Of a DNA stretch of 64,000 nucleotides, positions 7,739-17,398 are shown in pieces. A program made the translations under genes and the position numbers. Origin of the DNA: Marivivens donghaensis (GTDB taxonomy: Bacteria > Pseudomonadota > Alphaproteobacteria > Rhodobacterales > Rhodobacteraceae). The DNA lies in contig NZ_JALNPR010000001.1 of NCBI RefSeq assembly GCF_023541015.1, positions 620,001 through 684,000 on the forward strand, read 5' to 3'. Under the pieces are notes generated by a model. It made no database searches. It was not told the DNA's origin and saw nothing but the letters and a program-made list of their open reading frames with translations. Within the stretch, counting starts at the first letter, position 1. Every line of letters starts with the position of its first letter.

Positions 7739-8393
7739 ACGCTAGTCGATCAAGACAACAACCCGTCTGTCATATCTACAAAACGGTTTGATGCAATGCT
7801 TTTACCTCGACCCGAATTAATCCCTTGCAAAGCTGTTTATGCGCTTGCTTGCGGGAGCCTTGAGAGTTCTCCCATGTAGCCAACCTATTTACCGGGAGGC
7901 GGTCAATCCAACCACACTGTTTGCAGACTGTGGGTCTAGCGCGATTCTATTTTTCGCGGTGTTTTCGGCTTTGGGCTGCTTCCAATTGGATGCTAATTAC
8001 TTCTTTAGATCAGGTTTGCATAACCTAAGATGAGAAAACCTTTGCCTAAGCTGTGGGCAAGGCTGTGGATGAATCGAGCGGTTTTAAACACTTGCGTGCG
8101 TCAAGCTAGATTATCCAACATTTTGTCGAAAAAATTGATTGACCCCCAAGGGGTAGTTTTGTCAGTTTGTGCCTGCCGAGTGGGGCGCTACAATATGTGG
8201 TGCCGCTTGGATCAAGGCAGACTACCAAACGTAATGATCAGCACGCCGTGCTGTTGAGACAGGGTATTTCCCTGAGCGGAGTCGCTTTGCCCAAGCTTTG
8301 GTTCATTTGGCGTCAGGGAATTGGGGCGTGGTGTAGCGCCTTGAATTAGATCGGCAGGCCGCGCAGACGGTCGTGTGTTAGGGGCCAGGTACG
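7739..8393. promoter_or_regulatory. Long divergent intergenic region with DnaA-like boxes upstream of nrdJ
   Basis: These 655 bases hold no gene that I can support. Near 8052-8119 are three sequences close to the DnaA box TTATCCACA: TGTGGGCAA (8052-8060) and TGTGGATGA (8064-8072) in one orientation, and TTATCCAAC (8111-8119) in the other. The first two are 12 bases apart. A short inverted repeat CCCCAAGGGG lies at 8144-8153, and CAATATGTGG (8191-8200) weakly resembles an NrdR box. I found no B12 box, so there is no evidence for a cobalamin riboswitch. Cell-cycle or dNTP-linked control of nrdJ is an inference. Confidence 0.35.
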
Positions 8394-11300
8394 ATGAAGA
8401 TCGAACGCATTTTCACCAAAGCAGGAAAAGACGCCTACGCGGATATCGAATTCCGCACGACGACGTCTGAAATTCGCAATCCCGATGGAACCATTGTGTT
8501 CAAACTCGACGATTGCGAGGTTCCGTCGAAATGGAGCCAAGTTGCCTCTGACGTGATTGCGCAGAAATACTTCCGCAAGGCTGGCGTGCCGAGCGCGATG
8601 ACCAAGGTCCGTGAAAAGGGCGTGCCAGAATTCCTGTGGCGCTCTGTTCCTGCAGAAGGCGCAGAAATGTCAGGCGAAACCAGTGCAAAGCAGGTGTTCG
8701 ACCGTCTGGCTGGTGCATGGTGCTATTGGGGTTGGAAGGGTGGTTATTTCACCACCGAGGATGACGCCCGCGCGTATTACGACGAGATGCGGTTCATGCT
8801 GGCCAATCAGATGGCCGCACCGAACAGCCCGCAGTGGTTCAACACAGGTCTGCATTGGGCTTATGGCATTGATGGTCCGGCACAAGGCCACCACTATGTC
8901 GACTACAAAACTGGGAAACTGGTTAAATCGAATTCTGCCTACGAACACCCGCAGCCGCATGCTTGCTTTATCCAGTCCGTCGCTGACGATCTGGTGAACG
9001 AGGGGGGCATCATGGACCTTTGGGTGCGTGAGGCGCGTCTGTTCAAATACGGCTCTGGCACCGGCACGAACTTCTCGTCGCTGCGGGGCGAAGGCGAACG
9101 GCTCTCGGGCGGCGGTAAATCGTCGGGCTTGATGGGCTTCCTCAAAATTGGCGATCGTGCGGCTGGCGCGATCAAATCAGGCGGCACAACCCGTCGAGCA
9201 GCGAAGATGGTGATCGTCGATGCCGATCACCCCGATATCGAAGACTTCATCAACTGGAAGGTCATCGAAGAACAGAAAGTGGCGTCCATCGTCGCTGGTT
9301 CGAAGATGCACGAACAGAAGCTGAATGCGATCTTTAAGGCGATCAACACGTGGGACGGGGCAGAGGCTGATGCTTATGATCCGTCCAAGAACGAGAGCCT
9401 GAAATCCGCTGTTCGTGAGGCAAAGAAAGTCGCGATCCCGGAAACCTACATCAAACGTGTTCTGGACTACGCAAAACAGGGCCACACCAGCATCGAATTC
9501 CCGACCTATGACACCGACTGGGATTCCGAGGCCTATGCATCGGTGTCGGGTCAGAACTCCAACAACTCGATCCGCGTGACCGATGCCTTCCTTCGGGCGG
9601 TTAAGGATGATGCGGATTGGGACCTGATCAACCGCAAAGACGGCACCGTTTCCAAGACTATCAAAGCGCGCGATCTGTGGGAGCAGGTTGGACACGCGGC
9701 ATGGGCTTGTGCTGATCCGGGTATCCAGTTCCACGACACCGTTAACGCATGGCACACTTGCCCTGAGGACGGCGCGATCCGTGGATCGAACCCCTGTTCG
9801 GAATATATGTTCCTCGACGATACCGCTTGTAACCTCGCGTCGATGAACCTGCTGCAGTTCTACAAGAACGCTGAGTTTAACGTTGAGCAGTATATCCACG
9901 CGACCCGTCTTTGGACTGTGACGCTCGAAATCTCTGTGATGATGGCGCAATTCCCGTCCAAAGAAATCGCGCAGCTGTCCTACGTGTTCCGCACGCTTGG
10001 CCTTGGCTACGCGAACATCGGCGGTCTGCTGATGAACATGGGCTTTGGCTACGACAGCGACGAAGGCCGTGCGATGGGTGCTGCCCTGACCGCAATCATG
10101 ACGGGCGTGTCCTATGCGACCTCAGCTGAAATGGCGGGCGAGTTGGGTGCCTTTGAAGGCTACGAGCGCAATAAAGAGCACATGCTCCGCGTTATTCGGA
10201 ACCACCGCAACGCGGCACATGGCAATGCGGATGGCTACGAAGCCCTTGCGGTGAAACCTGTTCCGCTCGACCACGCGAACTGCCCTGACGCGCGTCTGGT
10301 GCAAATCGCAACCGAGGCATGGGATCAGGCGCTGGCGCTGGGTGAAAAGCACGGCTACCGCAACGCGCAGGTTTCTGTGATCGCGCCGACGGGGACCATC
10401 GGTCTTGTTATGGACTGTGACACCACAGGCATTGAGCCTGACTTTGCCCTCGTGAAATTCAAGAAACTCGCAGGCGGCGGTTACTTTAAAATCATCAACC
10501 GTTCGGTTCCGTCTGCGCTGGAGACGCTGGGCTATAGCTCTGCCGAAATCGAAGAGATCATCGCCTATGCAGTTGGTCATGGCTCGATCGGTCAGGCCCC
10601 CGCGATCAACCATACTGCGCTGATCGGTCATGGCTTTGGCCAAGGCGAAATCGACAAGATCGAAGCCGCGCTGAAATCGGCCTTTGATATCCGCTTTGTG
10701 TTCAACCAGTGGACGCTGGGTGAAGAGTTCTGCCAGAAAACCCTCGGTATTCCTGCGGCGAAACTGAACGATCCGTCGTTCGACCTGCTGCGACACCTTG
10801 GCTTCTCTAAGGCAGAGATCGACGCTGCGAACGACCATGTTTGTGGCACCATGACGCTGGAGGGTGCGCCGCACCTGAAAGAAGAGCACTACAACGTCTT
10901 TGACTGCGCCAACCCATGCGGCAAAAAAGGCAAGCGTTATCTGTCGGTTAATAGCCACATCACCATGATGGCTGCGGCGCAATCGTTCATCTCTGGTGCG
11001 ATCTCTAAGACGATCAACATGCCGAATGATGCGACGATTGAGGACTGCCAGAAGGCTTACGAACTGTCGTGGAGCCTCGGCGTTAAGGCGAACGCGCTCT
11101 ACCGTGATGGGTCGAAACTGTCCCAACCTCTCGCTGCGGCGCTGGTTGAGGATGACGAAGAGGCGGCAGAGATCCTCGAATCCGGCAACCCAGTGGAAAA
11201 AGCTGCGGTGCTGGCCGAGAAGGTGATCGAAAAGGTCATCGTCAAAGAGATCGTGCGCAGCCACCGCGAAAAGATGCCAGAGCGCCGTAAGGGATATACC

Positions 11301-12008
11301 CAAAAGGCGGTCGTGGGCGGACACAAGGTTTATCTCCGGACGGGCGAGTATGCTGACGGTAGCCTCGGTGAGATTTTCCTCGATATGCACAAAGAGGGGG
11401 CTGGCTTCCGCGCGATGATGAACAACTTTGCCATCGCGGTGTCGGTTGGTCTGCAATACGGCGTGCCGCTCGAAGAGTTCGTCGATGCGTTCACCTTTAC
11501 CAAGTTTGAACCCGCAGGGATGGTGCAGGGGAACGACTCGATCAAGTCGGCGACCTCGATCCTCGATTACATCTTCCGCGAGCTGGCAGTGTCCTACCTC
11601 GACCGCACCGATTTGGCGCATGTGAAACCGCAGGGTGCTGCGTTCGACGATCTGGGTCGCGGCGAAGCGGAAGGCATCTCTAACGTCAAATCGCCTAGTG
11701 AAAGTGCGGCCTCTAAGTCGTTGGAAGTGTTGAAGCAAATCTCTTCGACGGGTTACTTGCGGAAGCGCTTGCCACAGGACTTGAATGTGTTTAGTGCGAC
11801 GGCTGTAGAAGAGATTCAGCAGACCAAAGTTGTGACCGCTAAGACGGAAACCGCCGTTGGCACAGTGACCACGATGTCGGCACGTGACAAAGCGAAAATG
11901 CAAGGCTACGAGGGTGATCCTTGTGGGGATTGCGGCAACTACACGCTGGTGCGCAACGGCACCTGCATGAAGTGCAATACATGCGGCGGCACATCGGGCT
12001 GCAGCTGA
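8394..12008 (+). CDS. nrdJ: B12-dependent (class II) ribonucleoside-diphosphate reductase NrdJ
   Basis: The 1204-residue enzyme makes deoxyribonucleotides with adenosylcobalamin as radical source and needs no oxygen. Length and layout fit the long alphaproteobacterial form. Visible elements are the first redox Cys region (HACFIQSV), the finger-loop block [21 protein letters not shown] around residue 470, the phosphate-binding [16 protein letters not shown] near 665, and a C-terminal Zn/thiol tail [23 protein letters not shown] that recycles the active-site disulfide. The start lies 6 bases after AGGGGCCAGG. No nrdAB is seen in the window. The upstream region has DnaA-like boxes. A terminator hairpin follows at 12104-12122. 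Confidence 0.97.
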   Translation: MKIERIFTKAGKDAYADIEFRTTTSEIRNPDGTIVFKLDDCEVPSKWSQVASDVIAQKYFRKAGVPSAMTKVREKGVPEFLWRSVPAEGAEMSGETSAKQVFDRLAGAWCYWGWKGGYFTTEDDARAYYDEMRFMLANQMAAPNSPQWFNTGLHWAYGIDGPAQGHHYVDYKTGKLVKSNSAYEHPQPHACFIQSVADDLVNEGGIMDLWVREARLFKYGSGTGTNFSSLRGEGERLSGGGKSSGLMGFLKIGDRAAGAIKSGGTTRRAAKMVIVDADHPDIEDFINWKVIEEQKVASIVAGSKMHEQKLNAIFKAINTWDGAEADAYDPSKNESLKSAVREAKKVAIPETYIKRVLDYAKQGHTSIEFPTYDTDWDSEAYASVSGQNSNNSIRVTDAFLRAVKDDADWDLINRKDGTVSKTIKARDLWEQVGHAAWACADPGIQFHDTVNAWHTCPEDGAIRGSNPCSEYMFLDDTACNLASMNLLQFYKNAEFNVEQYIHATRLWTVTLEISVMMAQFPSKEIAQLSYVFRTLGLGYANIGGLLMNMGFGYDSDEGRAMGAALTAIMTGVSYATSAEMAGELGAFEGYERNKEHMLRVIRNHRNAAHGNADGYEALAVKPVPLDHANCPDARLVQIATEAWDQALALGEKHGYRNAQVSVIAPTGTIGLVMDCDTTGIEPDFALVKFKKLAGGGYFKIINRSVPSALETLGYSSAEIEEIIAYAVGHGSIGQAPAINHTALIGHGFGQGEIDKIEAALKSAFDIRFVFNQWTLGEEFCQKTLGIPAAKLNDPSFDLLRHLGFSKAEIDAANDHVCGTMTLEGAPHLKEEHYNVFDCANPCGKKGKRYLSVNSHITMMAAAQSFISGAISKTINMPNDATIEDCQKAYELSWSLGVKANALYRDGSKLSQPLAAALVEDDEEAAEILESGNPVEKAAVLAEKVIEKVIVKEIVRSHREKMPERRKGYTQKAVVGGHKVYLRTGEYADGSLGEIFLDMHKEGAGFRAMMNNFAIAVSVGLQYGVPLEEFVDAFTFTKFEPAGMVQGNDSIKSATSILDYIFRELAVSYLDRTDLAHVKPQGAAFDDLGRGEAEGISNVKSPSESAASKSLEVLKQISSTGYLRKRLPQDLNVFSATAVEEIQQTKVVTAKTETAVGTVTTMSARDKAKMQGYEGDPCGDCGNYTLVRNGTCMKCNTCGGTSGCS

Positions 12009-12103
12009 GAGTTTCAGGGGCGGATGCGTTCGCCCCCGACGCGGATCGGGATACAGGCAAAAAGCAATCGGGCGGTATATAACTCCACCCGATCCGTGGA
12101 ACT

Positions 12104-12122
12104 GGGGGGCCAAGCGCCCCCC
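12104..12122 (+). terminator. Rho-independent terminator after nrdJ
   Basis: GGGGGGC (12104-12110) pairs with GCCCCCC (12116-12122) around CAAGC, followed by ATTCTTTATTTA. It lies 96 bases after the nrdJ stop, just before the convergent pxpA end. A second smaller hairpin, GGGGCG/CGCCCC, is at 12017-12036. Confidence 0.65.
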
Positions 12123-12127
12123 ATTCT

Positions 12128-12883
12128 TTATTTAGCGGAGATGGAATAGCCCGCAGCGGTGAGGCGGTCACGGATGCTGCGCGCGATGGCCACGGCGCCA
12201 GCGGTATCGCCATGCACGCAGATCGTGTCGATCGCGACAGGGATCGGATCGCCCGTGCGTGGCAGGATCGCGCCGGCCTCGAGCATTTGCAGGATACGGG
12301 TCGCAGCGATGTCGGGATCGTGGATAACTGCGCCGTCTTGCCCGCGTGGGGTGAGGGTGCCGTCGGATTCGTAGCTTCGATCCGCGAAAATCTCAGAGAT
12401 CACAGGCCCGCCGAGGGCAGCCGCCACCCGTGCTTGGGCTGTGCCAGCGATTACCATGAGCGGAAGGTCAGGGCAGACGGAGCGGGCGGCGCGGTAGCAG
12501 GTGAGCGCCATCTCTTCGTCGCGTGACGCCATGTTTGCCATCGCCCCGTGCAGTTTCAGGTGCGAAAGCGATCCGCCCAAGGCACGGCAGACCCCGTCCG
12601 AGGCTGCGACTTGGTAACGGATGATCGCCGTGAGGTCAGAGGGGGCGAGCGTCATCTCGGTCCGTCCGAAATTCGCGCGGTCCTCAAACCCAGGGTGGGC
12701 ACCGATAGCGACGCCTTTGTCCAATGCGGTTTGCATGACGCGGGACATAAGACGCGCATCGCCTGCGTGGGCACCGCAGCTCACGTTGGCAGAGCTGACA
12801 ATGTCGAGCATCGCGAGTTCAGAGAGCACCTCGGGCTCTGTGCTGCCTTCGCCCATGTCGCAATTCAGATCGATCGTTTTCAT
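12128..12883 (-). CDS. pxpA: 5-oxoprolinase subunit A (LamB/YcsF family)
   Basis: The protein has 251 residues from ATG 12883 (MKTIDLNCDMGEG). PxpA with PxpB and PxpC hydrolyses 5-oxoproline (pyroglutamate) to glutamate with ATP in the cytoplasm. Family signatures are DLNCDMGEG, SANVSCGAHAGD, GAHPGFEDRANFGR, HLKLHGAMAN and DTICVHGD. The start overlaps the pxpC stop (ATGA), so translation is coupled; the frame also allows ATG 12892. Order on the minus strand is pxpB-pxpC-pxpA. Confidence 0.95.
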   Translation of the reverse strand: MKTIDLNCDMGEGSTEPEVLSELAMLDIVSSANVSCGAHAGDARLMSRVMQTALDKGVAIGAHPGFEDRANFGRTEMTLAPSDLTAIIRYQVAASDGVCRALGGSLSHLKLHGAMANMASRDEEMALTCYRAARSVCPDLPLMVIAGTAQARVAAALGGPVISEIFADRSYESDGTLTPRGQDGAVIHDPDIAATRILQMLEAGAILPRTGDPIPVAIDTICVHGDTAGAVAIARSIRDRLTAAGYSISAK

Positions 12884-13890
12884 GCGTCCCATCCTGTGAT
12901 CATGCCGGAAATGAGTTGATAGCTAAGCAGGTCCGCCATTTGCGCAGGATCGCGGATCAGCGGTTTACAGAGCGCTGAGAGGTCGCGGGTCAGTCCTGCG
13001 GGGCTTTGATACGAGGATAGCGCCTCTGCGCGGGTGATGCAGGTGAATTGTATTTTTGCACCTGCCGGGGCCTGCGCGACCTTTGGAATGTCCTGAGGAA
13101 TAACGGTGCCGATCCGTGGATAGCCGCCGACCGTTTGGCATTCGGGCAGCAGCACAAACGGCACACCATCACCTGTCATTTGGATATCACCGGGCTGGAT
13201 TGCGTCCGACAGGATGTTCAATTGATCCGCCGTCGCGAACCCTGCGCCTGAGCCGTTCAGTTTCACACCTTGGCGATTGGCGGCGGAATCGCGGGTGAAT
13301 TCGGTCTGGGTGAACCGTGCGCGCGTTGCTTCATCAAATAATGCTGTCTGTGGTCCGTTGATATAGCGGACGGTGCCGCCCTCAAACCGATTGTCGGTTG
13401 GCAGGATCATTCCGACCCGATCCGTATTTCGATCAGGGCCGAGGGGCAGGGTCATGCCAGTTTCGAGCGCTGCCCCGATGCCGCAGGTGAGGTGGGTCGA
13501 ACGGCTGCCCATCACGGGATCGGTCGCGATGCCACCACCAAATCCAATGTAGCCATAAACGCCCGACAGCGCAGGGCCGATGGTCAGGCGATCCTCTGGA
13601 ATGAGGAGGTGAGAGGCGTTCCAAACCATCGCCCTGTCGCCAATCGTGGCCCGCATAGGTGCGCCCGTTAGGGAAATACGGGTCGGTTGACTGACGGAAA
13701 ACACGCCGCCCATACCCGCCATTTCGATCACAGCATGATCGGGCGATTGACCGAGGAGAGCGGCGCTTTCGCAGATGGCCTTGCGGTCTGCGGCACCCCC
13801 ACGGGGAAGGCCGATCGACAGATACCCCTCGCGACCGAGGTCTTGGACCGTCATCGCAGGGCCAGCGCGGTGGATGGTGAGCGTGGTCAT
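12880..13890 (-). CDS. pxpC: 5-oxoprolinase subunit C (biotin-dependent carboxyltransferase-like)
   Basis: The protein has 336 residues from ATG 13890 (MTTLTIHRAGPAMTVQDLG), chosen because it overlaps the pxpB stop as ATGA. Signatures of the PxpC/AHS2 family are TVQDLGREGYLSIGLPRGGAAD and the C-terminal LLPECQTVGGYPRIGTVI. It works with PxpB as the second half of the ATP-dependent oxoprolinase and resembles allophanate hydrolase subunit 2. Context with pxpA excludes urea metabolism as the first choice. Confidence 0.93.
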   Translation of the reverse strand: MTTLTIHRAGPAMTVQDLGREGYLSIGLPRGGAADRKAICESAALLGQSPDHAVIEMAGMGGVFSVSQPTRISLTGAPMRATIGDRAMVWNASHLLIPEDRLTIGPALSGVYGYIGFGGGIATDPVMGSRSTHLTCGIGAALETGMTLPLGPDRNTDRVGMILPTDNRFEGGTVRYINGPQTALFDEATRARFTQTEFTRDSAANRQGVKLNGSGAGFATADQLNILSDAIQPGDIQMTGDGVPFVLLPECQTVGGYPRIGTVIPQDIPKVAQAPAGAKIQFTCITRAEALSSYQSPAGLTRDLSALCKPLIRDPAQMADLLSYQLISGMITGWDA

Positions 13891-14612
13891 TCCACATCCT
13901 CCCACGTTGCGCTGCCAAAGGGGGTTGTTCGGGCGGTTGTGAATTCGGCCTCTGACACGGGGGTAAAGATGACCTCATCGGCGGGGGAAAACAGCGACGC
14001 GGGGCTGCGTGCCGGATCGAATAAGGGCAGGGCCGTTTGACCGATCCAGCGCCAGCCCGTGGGGGACGCGTTTGCAAAGACTACAAACTGACGGATGGCA
14101 ACGACCAATGCGCCCGCAGGAACTTTGGGCGTGAGAGCGGTTTGGCGCGGGATGTTCCATTCGGGCGGCAGCGTGCCGAGATAGGGCAAACCTGGTGCAA
14201 ACCCGATGGTCAAAACGCGCACCCGTGAGGTGCCGAGCGCATCAATCGCGGCATTCGTCGAAACCCCTGCGAGTTCTGCGGCTTCTGCCAATTGCGGACC
14301 GTGGTCGCCACCGTAGCAAGTCGGAACGCGCCAGAGTTTGCGACCTGCGGGCAGGGCTACGGCGCCCCAGTCTTGGGTCTCGAGCTTCTGTTGGAGTAGT
14401 GCGGTAACCTCATCCAGCCCAACCGCCAAGGGGTCGAACCGAAGCGCTACAGAGGCGAGCGTGCTAGATACTTCGACAAACGGGAGGGCGCTGTTCCGAA
14501 TATGCGCGGCAAAGCCCAAAGCCGCCCGATTGGCCTGATCTGACATGGTCGTATCGAACCGTACTAGAACGGCATCCAAACCAAACGGAAGGATTTCAGG
14601 CAGGGGCATCAT
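13887..14612 (-). CDS. pxpB: 5-oxoprolinase subunit B
   Basis: The 241-residue AHS1/PxpB-family protein is recognised by VPTCYGGDHGPQLAEAAELAG, VLTIGFAPGLPYLGTLPPEW, GWRWIGQTALPLFDP and the tail PADEVIFTPVSEAEF. It is the first gene of the operon. About 75 bases separate its start from the end of the chemoreceptor gene at 14688, which is on the same strand upstream, with no terminator that I can see between them. Confidence 0.93.
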   Translation of the reverse strand: MMPLPEILPFGLDAVLVRFDTTMSDQANRAALGFAAHIRNSALPFVEVSSTLASVALRFDPLAVGLDEVTALLQQKLETQDWGAVALPAGRKLWRVPTCYGGDHGPQLAEAAELAGVSTNAAIDALGTSRVRVLTIGFAPGLPYLGTLPPEWNIPRQTALTPKVPAGALVVAIRQFVVFANASPTGWRWIGQTALPLFDPARSPASLFSPADEVIFTPVSEAEFTTARTTPFGSATWEDVE

Positions 14613-14687
14613 GATGTGGCGTAATGCGTTGACGACATGGTCGGATTTGTGGGCAAACCCGCGGTGATCGTCAACGCCTTAGTCAGA

Positions 14688-15800
14688 TTATGCGGTTTTC
14701 AACGAGCGAGCAGAGCCGCTAATGCGCTGGGTGCTGCTGCGCATACATGTTGCCCCAGACGCCAGCGTTTCGGCCTGCTGTTGATTTTCGAGCGTGAGTT
14801 TCTGGATTTCACTCATCGCCATATTGATCTGATCCACCGCACGAGTCTGTTCAGAACTAGCGAGGGTGATCTCTTCGATGCGTTCAGCAACGGTGGTGAT
14901 TTCGCCCGCGATTTTCTCAAACGTTTCGCGGGTCGTTGCCGATGTCGTCACGCCAATTTCGACTTGCTGACGCGATGTTTCGATCAAACGTGACGTCTCA
15001 CCCGCTGCCTTGGACGAGCGTGCAGCGAGGTTGCGGACCTCTTGGGCCACGACCGCAAAACCACGACCATGTTGTCCCGCGCGTGCAGCTTCGACCGCAG
15101 CGTTGAGCGCGAGGAGGTTGGTTTGAAATGCGATTTCGTCGATCACTTTGATGATCTGAATGATGGCGCGGGACGATTTGTCGATCTCGTCCATGGCCAT
15201 TACCATGTTTTCAACCTGCGACTGGCCGTCGTTAGCAATGGTCGCGGTGCGCCGCGCGAGGTCGTTTGCTGTGCTCGCCGATTTCGCATTTGACCGCACC
15301 ATGGATGCGGTTTCCTCGATCGAGGAGGACAATTGTTCGACCGTGCTGGACTGCCGTTCGGCGTTTTGGTGGAGGTTATGGGTGCTGTTGTAGATCGTCT
15401 CAGCTGCGTTGTCAGCGATATCGATTTCTTTGGTCACGTCGGTGATCACGCTTCGGATCAAGTTGATCAAATCGGTGATCGCAGTGGTGGTGCGGGAAAG
15501 GTCGCCAGTCGGGGCTTCGGGCAACTGAACACTAAGGTCTTTTTCATCGGCCATTTTGCGAACAGCGCGATAGAGGTTGGCAAGCGGGCGAATGCTGCTG
15601 CGGGACCAACGAAGCAGAATATAAGCCGTCAGGATGCTTCCGCCGACCCAGATCAGCGAGATGGTAAGGGCAGGGTTGCCGAGGGCATTGGACCAGTAGG
15701 GATAGGTGAACCCTACAATAGACCCAAAAACGGTGTTCAAAACTACACTGAACACCGCAGTACGGATCATCAATGGCCACTTTGGGGGGATTAAAGTCAT
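14688..15800 (-). CDS. Methyl-accepting chemotaxis protein without a periplasmic sensor
   Basis: The protein has 370 residues from ATG 15800; ATG 15824 is also open. Two hydrophobic segments near the N-terminus ([19 protein letters not shown] and [20 protein letters not shown]) are joined by only a few residues, so there is almost no periplasmic ligand domain. A HAMP-like segment follows ([20 protein letters not shown]), then a long coiled-coil signalling region with the conserved hairpin tip [23 protein letters not shown] and [15 protein letters not shown]. Sensing must be through the membrane, the cytoplasm or a partner protein. No che or flagellar genes are nearby. Confidence 0.9.
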   Translation of the reverse strand: MTLIPPKWPLMIRTAVFSVVLNTVFGSIVGFTYPYWSNALGNPALTISLIWVGGSILTAYILLRWSRSSIRPLANLYRAVRKMADEKDLSVQLPEAPTGDLSRTTTAITDLINLIRSVITDVTKEIDIADNAAETIYNSTHNLHQNAERQSSTVEQLSSSIEETASMVRSNAKSASTANDLARRTATIANDGQSQVENMVMAMDEIDKSSRAIIQIIKVIDEIAFQTNLLALNAAVEAARAGQHGRGFAVVAQEVRNLAARSSKAAGETSRLIETSRQQVEIGVTTSATTRETFEKIAGEITTVAERIEEITLASSEQTRAVDQINMAMSEIQKLTLENQQQAETLASGATCMRSSTQRISGSARSLKTA

Positions 15801-15880
15801 CACGGTTGCCTTGCCTGTTTTCACCTACAAAGGGTTCAACGGCGCAACCGTGACTTTATTTAGCGAGAAAACGACTTAGT

Positions 15881-16270
15881 TCAGGCCGTTTTTGCATAGG
15901 TTGGCGCATCGTAATCGCCGTCCATTTCTTCTGTTTTCGCAATGGCTTGAACCATGCGGCAAAGTGTTTCTTTGATCTGTGGGCTCTCTACACGAGCGAG
16001 TGCAAACAAGATACGCGATGTGGTCGTGTCAATCTCGTCCGAATGAACACGGTCATCGACGCCTTCAAAGAAGTAACCCGGCGATACGTCCAGTGCGGTT
16101 GCGATCTGATAAAGACGGCTGGCGGAGACGCGGTTTTGGCCGGCTTCGTATTTCTGCAACTGTTGGAACGAACACCCGATTTGTGCGGCCAGACCCGATT
16201 GCGTTAGACCGCGCATCAGGCGGGCATTGCGAATTTTCTGGGCTACAAAATCATCGATAGGATGCGGTAT
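15881..16270 (-). CDS. XRE-family helix-turn-helix regulator, possible AUA start
   Basis: The helix-turn-helix reads LTQSGLAAQIGCSFQQLQKYEAG, followed by a short C-terminal helical domain. The first ATG is at 16216 and would remove part of helix 1. In-frame codons upstream encode IPHPIDDFVAQKIRNARLM, which matches the usual N-terminus of this family. That segment begins with ATA (16270-16268), preceded by AGAGGAA at a good spacing, and no ATG, GTG or TTG lies between it and an in-frame TGA further up. I therefore extend the gene to the ATA with caution; the safe minimum is 15881-16216. It diverges from the LysR-like gene at 16458. Confidence 0.7.
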   Translation of the reverse strand: MPHPIDDFVAQKIRNARLMRGLTQSGLAAQIGCSFQQLQKYEAGQNRVSASRLYQIATALDVSPGYFFEGVDDRVHSDEIDTTTSRILFALARVESPQIKETLCRMVQAIAKTEEMDGDYDAPTYAKTA

Positions 16271-16360
16271 GGTGTTTCCTCTACAACTTCTGCAAGAGAA
16301 AATCTCGCCTCAACGGTTATGTTTCAACGTGTTAAATACAACTAAAAGTGGTTGAACTAT

Positions 16361-16375
16361 CACCACTCAATGGTG
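16361..16375. promoter_or_regulatory. Inverted repeat CACCA-N5-TGGTG (candidate operator)
   Basis: A perfect 5-5-5 inverted repeat lies between the divergent XRE and LysR-like genes, 83 bases before the LysR-like start and 91 bases before the XRE start. Either regulator could bind it. Only symmetry and position support this. Confidence 0.35.
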
Positions 16376-16457
16376 CATAAATCACCCATCAAATTGAGCG
16401 GTGCAAGATTCGACCGTAACACGTTGCTTTGATGTCATTTTCTTATGGAGCATTGAG

Positions 16458-17324
16458 ATGGGCGAGCCAAAAACTGCTGCGTTATTTTATGAGATGCTCC
16501 GTTCGTTCACGGTTTTGGCAAAGGAATTGAACCTCTCGCGGACCGTCTCTCGGTTGAATAGCACGCGTCAAACGGTCCGTCGGCACATTCGCGCATTGGA
16601 AGAGTATAGGGGAACCGAGCTGTTCTCTGTCAACGACCGACAATACGCTTTGACTGATGCGGGACGTGATGCGTTGGAGGGGGCTCTTGATATCGTGGCG
16701 CTGTCTGATGCGTGGATGAAAAACCAGTCGGGGCAGGTCCGTGGGCTGGATCAATTGCGCAGCGAAAAGACGAACGGCCACTATTATCATCTACAACAAC
16801 AACCGATCAGTCGGATTTGGGACAGTGGGCCTGACTTGTTGCGGAATTGCTTTAACACGTGGGTCGCCTCGCAAGGACGTATTGAAGCGCCAGAGTTTCA
16901 GGCGGTCCGTGCGGCTGTCGTAATTTTCCGCCGTTTGGGCGAGGAATGGATCTGCGTGGAGGTCGGTGCGGAGTCCTCATATTCGTCATGGTTCGGGCGC
17001 GATTGGGCGCTGAGCAGTATCGGCCTGAAATCCGCTGACCTTCCGGGCGGTCAGGGGTTCGGTCGGTTGCTCGTCGCGCCGTTTGAGGAAGTGAAACGCA
17101 CCGAAGGCGTGCGGCTAGATCACATCGTGTCAGAACTTCCGCGTGAGAAGGGCGGTGCCCCCGTGCCGATCAGCTATCAAAGGTTGCTATTGGGGTGTCG
17201 CTTCCCAGATCAGAGCCGTGGTTTGGTGTCGGTCGTGGTACGTACCTATGACCTCTGCATCGACGGGCTACCCAGAGAAGAGATTGAACGAATGCCGAGC
17301 GAGCTGCTCATGGATATTCGTTAA
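16458..17324 (+). CDS. LysR-type DNA-binding domain fused to an unrecognised effector domain
   Basis: The protein has 288 residues from ATG 16458; the frame is open to 16401, but a GGAG element sits just before 16458. Residues 8-68 resemble a LysR winged helix (FYEMLRSFTVLAKELNLSRTVSRLNSTRQTVRRHIRALEE, then GTELFSVNDRQYALTDAG). The rest does not look like the usual LysR substrate-binding domain and I do not recognise it. It contains a PAS-like aromatic section (WDSGPDLLRNCFNTW). The next gene, 74 bases downstream, encodes a conserved protein of unknown role that may be its target or partner. Confidence 0.7.
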   Translation: MGEPKTAALFYEMLRSFTVLAKELNLSRTVSRLNSTRQTVRRHIRALEEYRGTELFSVNDRQYALTDAGRDALEGALDIVALSDAWMKNQSGQVRGLDQLRSEKTNGHYYHLQQQPISRIWDSGPDLLRNCFNTWVASQGRIEAPEFQAVRAAVVIFRRLGEEWICVEVGAESSYSSWFGRDWALSSIGLKSADLPGGQGFGRLLVAPFEEVKRTEGVRLDHIVSELPREKGGAPVPISYQRLLLGCRFPDQSRGLVSVVVRTYDLCIDGLPREEIERMPSELLMDIR

Positions 17325-17398
17325 TACTGGTAAACCATTTATTAACGGTCGTGGATCACAAGATGGCTCCAAGGATGATTAGCCTTGGAGAGTGAACA

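Noticed and set aside
8186-8201. NrdR box upstream of nrdJ
   Set aside because: Only one imperfect match (CAATATGTGG) and no partner box about 31 bases away.
7739-8393. Cobalamin riboswitch upstream of nrdJ
   Set aside because: No B12 box or conserved core could be found by eye, although NrdJ needs B12.
10122-12113. 663-codon open frame on the minus strand inside nrdJ
   Set aside because: It is a mirror of the nrdJ third-position bias. Composition is Arg/His-rich and no family motif is visible.
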